Positions 36,961 to 64,000 of a stretch of 64,000 bases of DNA are shown here, piece by piece. Both the position numbers and the translations under genes were made by a program. Numbering within the stretch: the first letter of the stretch is position 1; each line of letters begins with the position of its first letter. The notes under the pieces were generated by a model that had not been told where the DNA came from, ran no database searches, and was given only the letters and a program-made list of their open reading frames with translations. The stretch is from Amia ocellicauda (lineage: Eukaryota; Chordata; Actinopteri; Amiiformes; Amiidae), in assembly GCF_036373705.1 (NCBI RefSeq), contig NC_089864.1:8640001-8704000 (forward strand), written 5' to 3'.

Positions 36961-39900
36961 CCTGACACTTGAAAAAGACGGCTGTTTGTCAATGCAACTG
37001 AACTGACGGGAAGGGATGCAACTATAACACTGCAGCGAGCAATGTATCATCATTAAGATGCATACTAGCATCCGTCTGCATGTTCTCTCTCTTTTTAGTA
37101 TGATGATTATGTTATACATGTGCGCTGACATTCATTTATAGTTTAAATGCTGCAATATAGCAGGCAAGAACTGACAGATGCAAAGTATCTGCAGCTGCAT
37201 TCAATTCTAGTCACTCACATCTAGACACTTGGCCCTGCTTACAAAAATAAGACGTCGTTTCTTCAAAGGCCTTGTAATAGACAGTGCTGAAAAAGCTTAA
37301 ATATATGCGCATGAACTACTGTACATTAAGTGGCCACATCACATGGTTTACAATGTATAGTTACATACATGATAGTATATTGCAAACATACACTGACACA
37401 CTCATACACAAGACCAGTGGCGGGTAGGTAACATAAGCGTGTACGATATATATATATATATATATATATAATGATGTGACACTATTGTCCTCTACCACAC
37501 TTTTTTGTGGCCAAAGGCACTTGTTTTGTAATATACTGTAGTGTGTTGCAATGTAGTACCGTGGTGTTATATAACGCATTAGTATTCTTCTGAACAAAAC
37601 TACATATTAAATTGTTGCTATATATTCAATTATGTGTATTATTATTACCTTCAATCTCTCCTTCCTCAGATTTGATGCTAAAACATTAAAATATCATAGT
37701 GATTTTGCACAATCATTCACAATAGTTTAACTGAGCATTTGCAACTGATATATGTGAAACAACGCAGTCAAGTGTAATGTGGTGAACGGTGGTAACAACA
37801 CAGTGAAGTATAGCGTTGTGTATCCTGGTTAAACTGTGGTCTGGTAAAATCACACTAAGGTGTACTGTGGAGTTACATTACAGATGTGTCTTATTACTAA
37901 TATTACACATCCGAATAGGATCCAAATATTCCAGCATCACGCAATTAAGCAGATTATCATAAAACACCGGTACGGACTTGTGCACCTTGTCTCATAGCCC
38001 TGAAATCTGACATTCCTACACAACCCCATATAATTATACCTTAAAACTGACTACTGGCATCAGTCCATTCTCTGAGTTTGTCATTTCTTTGCCTCTTCTG
38101 AAAAACAATCTATAAATTGTATAGGCTACATACAGTAGTTATACCCATACTTACACACGTCATAAATGTAGGTATTTCACATAGGTTGTTACACAAAATT
38201 GGTTTGGTTATAAAACATATTCAAAATGATCCTATTGGACCTAAAAAAACACAAATAGATAGTTGTTATCTGTATTCACATTGATGCCACCCACAAAACC
38301 GAATACCAATTGTCCAGATAGAGATCATACACTTCAGAAGAGAAGTGAGAAGAGATCCTTGGATGTCTCATGTGCACTTTTCTTAAGCTGGCTTTAAACA
38401 CTTTGATTAACCTGCTGTCCTCACCAGCGTCCTGTCCACGCTGTGCTAATTAAAGCTCAAGTGGCTGCTGCGCATTAATGTACAATTGAAGCACACTTCT
38501 CACACACGGTTAATGAACATGTTTTATTGCCATGACATCAGCCACAGCACTGAAGACCCATACTAATGCACTGAGCCTACAGGAAAACACATCAGACCTC
38601 AGTGTGCCGGTGGGATTTCAGTGCAGTGTAGCCCCCCATCCATACTGCCTCGCTGGCTTCTCTGCTGCCTTTCCCTCTATAACAATGAAAGCCTCTTCAT
38701 GCTTTCCACAGTCTTCTATTGCCCTATTCTAGAAAACCCAGATGTGATTTTTGTTGTGGTTTCCAAATTCATACATGTATAATTGATATATTGTGATTGT
38801 TGGGCTACTGCCATCACATTTAAAAGGGTCTACAGCAGCAGGGTCTGTGAATTCTGTGGTTATGAGTGGGTGTCTATAGGTGTAAACCGGACAACAAAAA
38901 GGTTCTGCCTTTGTGGGGTTGGAAATTTGATTAGCATGCCATCATACACAAATCAATATATGTCAGCCCACTTTATTGACCTGGAATTAACACTATACAG
39001 AGAGGCTATTCCTGGGAGAAACATTTTGCAGAACCTTGGGAACCTACTGGTCCCCTGCATCAAAATTGGGATATTCGTGGCACATATTTCTGAGTCATAT
39101 TATCCACTGTTATCCCCCATCATTAATTATTGATCGTGTGGTTAGCGGTACTTAAACTCAATTGCTTTACTCCCCCATTGTTGAAAGCAGCACTATAGTT
39201 GATAAACTGTGATTCATAACATTGTTTGGGTCGTGCCTTCACTTTACTAAATATATATGAGGAAGTGGGGCAGCCACATAATTGCCCATGTGATGTTGCT
39301 GCACACTGGTCTATAAAGACACCCAAACACCCTGTGATAGTGACGATCAATCAAAGTGAATGAAATCCAGGTCTTGGTGACTTTAGTAAAGGATGCCTCC
39401 AACACAACTAAGCTCTCTCTTCAATGCCAGCCTAACTGCCCATCAAAGAACGGATTAACGCTTCCCCTCCTAGACAGATTTAAACAGAAAGCCCAGCATA
39501 TTTAAAAGAAACAAACAGGGGGTCTGCCACCAAGGAAAGAGGTTTATAACTAAGATGGCAGCAAAGCCGACAACTCCTCAATCTGGAAATGCAAAAACCG
39601 AGATACATTTCTTAGATATTTTCTTCACTTTGACTGAAGCAGTGGAGTGGCTGGGTACATGTGCATCATAATGACAGGCTGCGATTCTGCTTACATACTA
39701 AATGGTAAAGAAATGTCTCGACATGGTGCTTTTATTTTATTATGAACAAGATCAGAGAACAAATTACACAACAAGCTTTTATTCCCCTGCTGCGACTTAT
39801 TTTTTCAACTGACCTTCAGATTCCATGTGTTTTTTTTTCCCTGTCAAAAGCGAAGAAGTCAAGCAGCTCTACCTGGTGACTCATAAGCAAAGCAGATATT

Positions 39901-42726
39901 TCTCCTGACAAATTCAGAAAAAAAACACAATCATCGTACAGGAGGCCTGGTAGAGGCTTTTATATGACGAAGAACCAATTCAAGCTTAAAACACAATGTG
40001 CAATATCTGATCACAAATGCAGTGTTATTGTGGAGAGGTACACAAACAGAAATATTAGGCAAACATTACATTGATGAAGTGCGAGTATTGTTCTGCCGCA
40101 TGTCAAGAGAAAGGCGGGTATGTGGTTGGAAATGAGGGCTGTTATGAAATGTGAAAAGGTAGTCAGCTTCACTTCAATTTATTTCAGCAAATGGATTCTA
40201 ACCCCTAGGGTGCGTAGCAGCTTTTAAGGTCGCAGATAAAAGCAGGCATTCAAACAGCGAGTCCACTGGACAGTTTGAGCACAGCTGTACGGCCCTCCTT
40301 CCACATACAGTAATACGTGACAAGTGAGATCAGGCAGCGCGGTGAAAGTAATTTATTCCTCGTTTCTTTTCCTCACCGTCTGAGCAGGGATATTTCTCCT
40401 GTGGATGAGTTCAGGCTAAGAAACATCATGTGAATGTATTTATAGGTTTATGCACAGACAGAAAACTGTTTGCAAACAAGGAGATTTGATTAGACACAGT
40501 AAAGGACGTGGCTCCAAGACAAATCAGTCTGCTGAGCATATCACTGCTTAATTAGGCTAATTGTGTTATTCTCAGCACAGCGATCGCCACTAAATGCTCT
40601 GTATTTCTGAGGGCAGAACACATTGGATTTCAGATTCACTGGACTTGAGGTTAAGGCTCTGCATAGGGGGGATGATCCAATATTACAACAGAGCACAAGC
40701 TAGTGTCAAAGTAGGTGATCCAGTAAAGTCAGCTGAAAACAGGTCCACTGGTCTCTAGAAACCACATCTGTATGAGGAAGTGTACATTCAGATTCAGAGT
40801 AGACACAAAATGTACTTGGGTACTGAATGGTGATCTTAAACCACTTTCATTAGACAGGATCCACTCTCAAGTCTACAGCCAGTTCAGCTTTCCAGCCTTT
40901 TCTGAATAACTGAAATGGCTGCAGACTTGAAAATGGTTCTTGTCAACACCAGTCGGCCTAAGGGGACAGGCAGAAGCAGCTGCGTTTCAGTGTCTCAGTG
41001 TGCTCTCCATGTGGAGAACCAGTGCTTACAAATCAGTCTCTGTATCTGAAGATATTACAGCAAGCCGTTTTTTCCAATTTTATTTCCCACCCCATCCCCG
41101 GGTTTGCAAACAAGTTGAGGAGAATTACAGCCCACTTATTTAAAAGGAGGAAGAAAACACATCGTGCACAATACAAATTGTTATCCGTTTTCTGGAGTCA
41201 TGCTAAAGATGTATGCTACCGTAGTAATAGTAATAGTGAATCTAAATGTCTGCGATTAGCAGGACCGAATAGAAGAGATCTTGCTTTATTTTCTCTGACT
41301 TGAGATCCCAGCCCTAGGCTAGAATCTGGCCTAAAAAAGCAATTGCCATCTGTCTGAATTCATCTCCCTAGAGCCTCAGTCAGAGGCAGACGTTGGCCCA
41401 CACGCTGACAGAAACAGGGTATTTTCCGGAGCCTCTTTAAAAAGGGAGGCCCAGAGGACTCGAGAGATCCAGTCCATGAAACCTCAGGAGCACCATGGGC
41501 CGAACTGCCAGGCTGAGAGAGGTCTGAATTCTGGGCAGCTGAAGAGCCCTGCGGCCATTTCTCAAACACGGCACAGTCAGGCAGACAGCCATTTCTTTCA
41601 CACTTGTAGTTTTGCCAGAAATTGGCACCTGATGATGAATAAACCTGTAACTCGCCAGTAAGTGGGTTTAGGGATTTTGTTTTGTTGACTGTCACTGCTG
41701 TCAAACACTATAGGAAGGGTCTGGCCTTTCCAAATAACGATATGAATTCCGAACACCATGGTACGAGGTTTACAACACATACCCTCCTTCCCTGAAAAGC
41801 CCCGGCCTCACAGCAGAAGGCAGTGATTTCTCAGGGCTTTGCTCCACCTGCCACAGCAATCCCTTCAGCCTGCTCCCCAGCACAGAAACCCTGTGTCAAT
41901 GTGCATCAGAGAGGCTCCATAACTGCACGGTCAGCTCCAGTTTCACTCAGGGGGAAGGGAGGGTTGAGAGGAGAGGTATGTGTCGGTTAAAACGATAGTA
42001 CTTGGACGCCAAACAGGTTGTGTGGCAAATACTTGCATTTTTGGTGATCACAATCAAAGCTCAAGTCATGGTTTTTGGCACAAAAGGGAAGTTCTGCAGA
42101 CCGCATATGTATTAGAGTCTTATGAAGCCACCCAGGACAATATGAAGGTCCAGTGAATAGTGGCTCAATCCGCAGCTCTTACCTTTCGACTCCCTTACAG
42201 TCCCTCTGAATGCTTCTCATCCCTCGCTCCACGACGGCCCTGTGCACACAGCCTCGGTTACTAGGCAGCTTTCAATGCTGTTCAAGTGAGTGCATTATTC
42301 ACCGGCTTCTTAAAAACATGACTCGCCACCACCTGTGTTTTTTAAATTAGATTTTTCACTTTCTTATGCTTGTATCGATTTTATTTTTTCATTTCTGTGC
42401 AGAGTAAGCGGCTATCTTGCACTTTATCTAACTATTCCATTAAAGGAGCTTCGGAGAGAACAGTGGAGGCTTAATGTGAGCAGATAAGATGGAGAATTAT
42501 TGTTGCAGACACTTCAATACACAGCCCTTCCCCAATGGAGCGTTACACTCCGCCCCGGCCCGTCTGGACGCCTCTTCAACTCATTGTGCTGCGATGGCCA
42601 CTCAGGAACCCCAGCAGGAAATATATCCTCTTCCTTAGACACTTAATTCGGTGAGAAAGGGAAATAAAACCAGTTTAACTTATGAGAAGATTCCTGAAAG
42701 GATGCAAACTTTTTTTTCACTATTTT
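36961..42726. other. intergenic region between STRIP2 and AHCYL2
   Basis: AT-rich, with a (TA)n microsatellite near 37.45 kb. No exon with recognisable protein is visible on either strand. It separates the STRIP2 promoter from the AHCYL2 3' end. Confidence 0.65.
37446..37470. repeat. (AT)n microsatellite
   Basis: About 12 uninterrupted AT dinucleotides in the STRIP2-AHCYL2 intergenic region. Confidence 0.9.
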
Positions 42727-44895
42727 TTTATTTTTTTTTGAAGATTACAGATTTATTATTGCTCATCTACTACAATCACTTGCAATATTTAAAACATTGT
42801 TCAGACAACTTAAAATCTCAGATTTTGTAGTTTGTACTGAAGATTTACAACAATAAATACAGGTGTTTGATTCATTTAGTTCTTTTCTTTTAGGGTTCCT
42901 CATCTATCCGAGATGCTGGTGTTACCCCTCCTATACCGTGTTACGATCACAAGCCAAATAAACTCCACTGTAACGCACAGGCTACGATCCTGAGACGACT
43001 GCGGCAAAGAAAAGTTACGCAAATGCATAGGAGTGAACAACGTACAACAATGTAAAAATCATAACAAAACTTAAGACAATGGGGTATTAAGTTACAAAGA
43101 GATAATTATCAGCTGTATAAAGGATGACCGGAAATTAGCACAAGTAAAGACTGCCAACAGAGGTGGAGACACGGAAGTGGACACAGGACAGTAGCGGGAC
43201 AGCTGGTGTTGCTCAGAGTTACACACATGCTAGTTACACAGCACAGGGCTTGGGCAAAACTTTGATACTGTACTTAAATCACAAAGGAGGCGATGTGCTA
43301 CTCATACACAGATTTGGTACATTACAGGAGTTTACATAGGGCTTATACATGCCAGCTGCTTCCAGCACATTTCCATCTGTGGATTGTACTTTTCAGACTG
43401 GGTGTTTGGATGGGGCTTGCCCTGTACGAGACACCAGGAGGCAGTGCTGCAGTGATGTTAGCTTGAGGACGTCTCTCTGGACGACAGGCTGCAGACAGTT
43501 TTAAAATGCGGCCCAAACCAAAAGTGATGACTCTACAGTATTTACTTGAATCCAGTGTTGTACCTGAAGTGTCCACAGACTCAACGGGAGGACGAACACG
43601 CTGTGCTTCTGCAGGAACTGTTTTTTTTTTTTTTAATGTGAAGTGCCTTTAACGGTCATGGAAAATGATTCACAGGGGCGCATCCCCACTGATAACGGTA
43701 GATGACTCGAGGCTTTGAGCACAGGAGACTATTCATTTGGTATTGGATATCAGGGCCCAAACATGAATAAGCGGTTCTAGAATGAGCCCAGAGCCACAGA
43801 GGTGGTGGTTCTCTTCAGATAGGAGGGTCTGTAACATTAGCTACAAGGTGGGCTTTCCACTGTATGGAGTCTTAACGGCAATTAAAGTGAGAGTAATGGC
43901 TTACTTTAATCATTTGGAGGTGCTAGATCAAGAATAGGTGATGTGAATGGTGGAAGCAGCACAGAAAAAGCTACATCGCTATATAAAAATACCCCCCTGT
44001 TGATAACTCTCTCGGATCTATCGATCTCAACAAAAATAAAACAATGCCCCCCCCACCCCGGTGTCATCGTGTTGATGACTTTTCTCCCCCCCCCAATTTC
44101 CTTGGATGAATACCTTAAAAGTTCTTTAACACTGACATAATAAAAATCATTAGTAATTACAAGGTTTGATTATATAGAACAACAACTAGAGGAAGCCACA
44201 CTGGGCAGCTCTATAGTGTAGTGACGGCCATTGTGGCGTTGCACTTAGTGTTTGATTGGCGGAGGCAGAGAGCCGGCCTCAAGGTCAGTCGCTTGGCCGT
44301 TTACTTGTGCTAACTTCACTCGGCGCCCTGGGAACGGAACAACAGCTTTAAAAACACGTATGATCGTTATCCTGTGATCTGTGGTAAAGACGATATGATT
44401 GAACCCAAGCCCCCCGCCCCCCCAACCACCCCTAAAAATCCCTGTTCCCATGGACGCTTTGAGGGAATAAAATAAAACCGAAAAAAGACAATAAGACCAG
44501 AACATGTGCATCAAAGAATTTCAGAAATCACTCACGCTTGTTTTTTCTTTTTTCTCCATCTTTTTCTTTCCAAGATCTCTCTTTTTAGTTTTACAATAAC
44601 ATCTCTAATGGATTACTTACAACTGACAAGGTACATAAGAGGAAATTAAATCTTGTAACCCCCCTCAGGTCATTCCTAGGAGTGACGGCGGCCCGAGCAG
44701 CTCAGAGGTTACAGTACAATATTCTAGTTTAAATAAATAAAACTCGCAAATGCGCGGTCTTGAACGCCATGAAGTCCAGCTCTCGAACCCCGAACGGAGG
44801 TTCTGAAATGTTTCTTCTCTTCGTTCCATCTTGGTCTGTATGGTTGCTGTGGTCTGATACTTTGCTTTAGTTAAAATTTCCATTTTTACAGTAGG
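42727..44895 (-). other. AHCYL2: AHCYL2 3' UTR
   Basis: Reading from the stop, no AATAAA occurs on the minus strand for about 2.1 kb. Then two occur close together, at 42752-42757 and 42727-42732. Together these fit a long 3' UTR ending near 42.7 kb. Confidence 0.55.
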
Positions 44896-63477
<18,582 letters not shown>

Positions 63478-63513
63478 CTTGGTCATGTTCCCCGAGTCAT
63501 AACCTTTCTTCAT
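63478..63513 (-). CDS. AHCYL2: candidate alternative first coding exon of AHCYL2
   Basis: On the minus strand ACC ATG starts MKKGYDSGNMTK, then a consensus GTGAGT donor in phase 0. It can join directly to exon 2, which begins with QIQF in phase 0, giving a 502-residue protein. The upstream in-frame codon path hits a TAG, so this ATG is the first. The last Lys would keep a K-x-I-x-F PP1-docking pattern across the junction. AHCYL2 is known to use alternative first exons; this particular exon is inference from sequence. Confidence 0.55.
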
Positions 63514-64000
63514 GGTATCCGGACTTGGAATCTACCAAGACCGCATGGCTGCCGCTGGCTTTTAAGAGCGGTACAGCAGAGCCGTGCGTCAAAGAGCGCC
63601 ACGCCTAGAACATCAATAGTGAAGCTCCTCGTGAAGAGATGAATAGGATTTTAGAAGAACAGATCGGCAGTAACCCGATACCCAAAGAAACACGGGCGGC
63701 TGACCTTTATGTAGTCGGAAGGAGGGTGAACAGAGGTGGGCAGAGAGCCTTTAATGTTAGTTAAAGATTGTCCGATGGTGTGGCGCCTCTGCCAACATCG
63801 GAACGGATGGCACCGAGGTCAGAAGACAGCTGCTCCCTCGGTCAGGACTTGCCTGAGCACAACAGGAGTTTCACTGCTGTGTAGCAGGATTAATCTCGTC
63901 ACTGTGTTCCCATTCAAGATTGCTATGGCTAATACTTGTTGAGGTCCCCTGGATGTTCTTGTAGGTGTTGCTTTTGAACTGAGGGGGCTGAGGGTCTGCT

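Noticed and set aside
36471..37006. Overlapping ORFs with SRSDWLARE-type repeats on both strands
   Set aside because: These are translations of the CCAAT-box palindrome in the STRIP2 promoter, with no protein family match.

Overview
This window is animal nuclear DNA, very probably from a fish. It has compact exons separated by AT-rich introns, GT-AG splice sites, CpG-rich promoter patches, microsatellites and short repeats, including a V-SINE-like element and non-autonomous DNA transposon relics. The SINE type suggests a ray-finned fish; the sequence alone does not fix the species. There is no bacterial, plasmid or phage content. Nearly all short ORFs are chance frames in introns or shadows of real exons.

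Three genes can be read, all on the minus strand. From left to right they are SMKR1 (last coding exon about 4.4-4.6 kb, candidate 5' exon at 6.1 kb), STRIP2 (21 coding exons, 10.18-36.59 kb, complete, 822 residues) and AHCYL2 (16 coding exons, 44.90-54.81 kb, 490 residues, plus a candidate alternative first exon at 63.5 kb). This is the order and relative orientation of human 7q32 (SMO-AHCYL2-STRIP2-SMKR1-NRF1), so the block is conserved. By synteny, the CpG-rich patch at 3.2-3.8 kb is a candidate NRF1 promoter and non-coding first exon, with the NRF1 coding exons off the left edge. The large canonical first exon of AHCYL2, and SMO, would lie off the right edge.

Region by region: 1-3.2 kb is non-coding apart from a GC-rich unassigned patch at 0.15-0.6 kb. 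3.2-3.8 kb is a CpG-rich promoter-like patch. 4.1-6.2 kb is SMKR1. About 7.6-10.18 kb is STRIP2 3' UTR and flank. 10.18-36.59 kb is STRIP2. 36.6-37.0 kb is its CpG promoter, which contains a striking 57-bp perfect palindrome built from CCAAT-box repeats. 37.0-42.7 kb is intergenic. 42.7-44.9 kb is the AHCYL2 3' UTR. 44.9-54.8 kb is the AHCYL2 coding body. 54.8-64 kb is its first intron.

The genes have separate roles. STRIP2 is a subunit of the STRIPAK phosphatase-kinase complex. AHCYL2 (long-IRBIT) is a catalytically divergent S-adenosylhomocysteine-hydrolase-like regulator of ion transporters and IP3 receptors. SMKR1 is a small Lys-rich protein of unknown biochemical role. I found no exotic gene system. 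The most notable observations are the CCAAT palindrome at the STRIP2 promoter, a possible 12-residue alternative AHCYL2 N-terminus, a seven-nucleotide final AHCYL2 coding exon behind a T30 tract, and tandem repeats that abut or cross STRIP2 splice donors.
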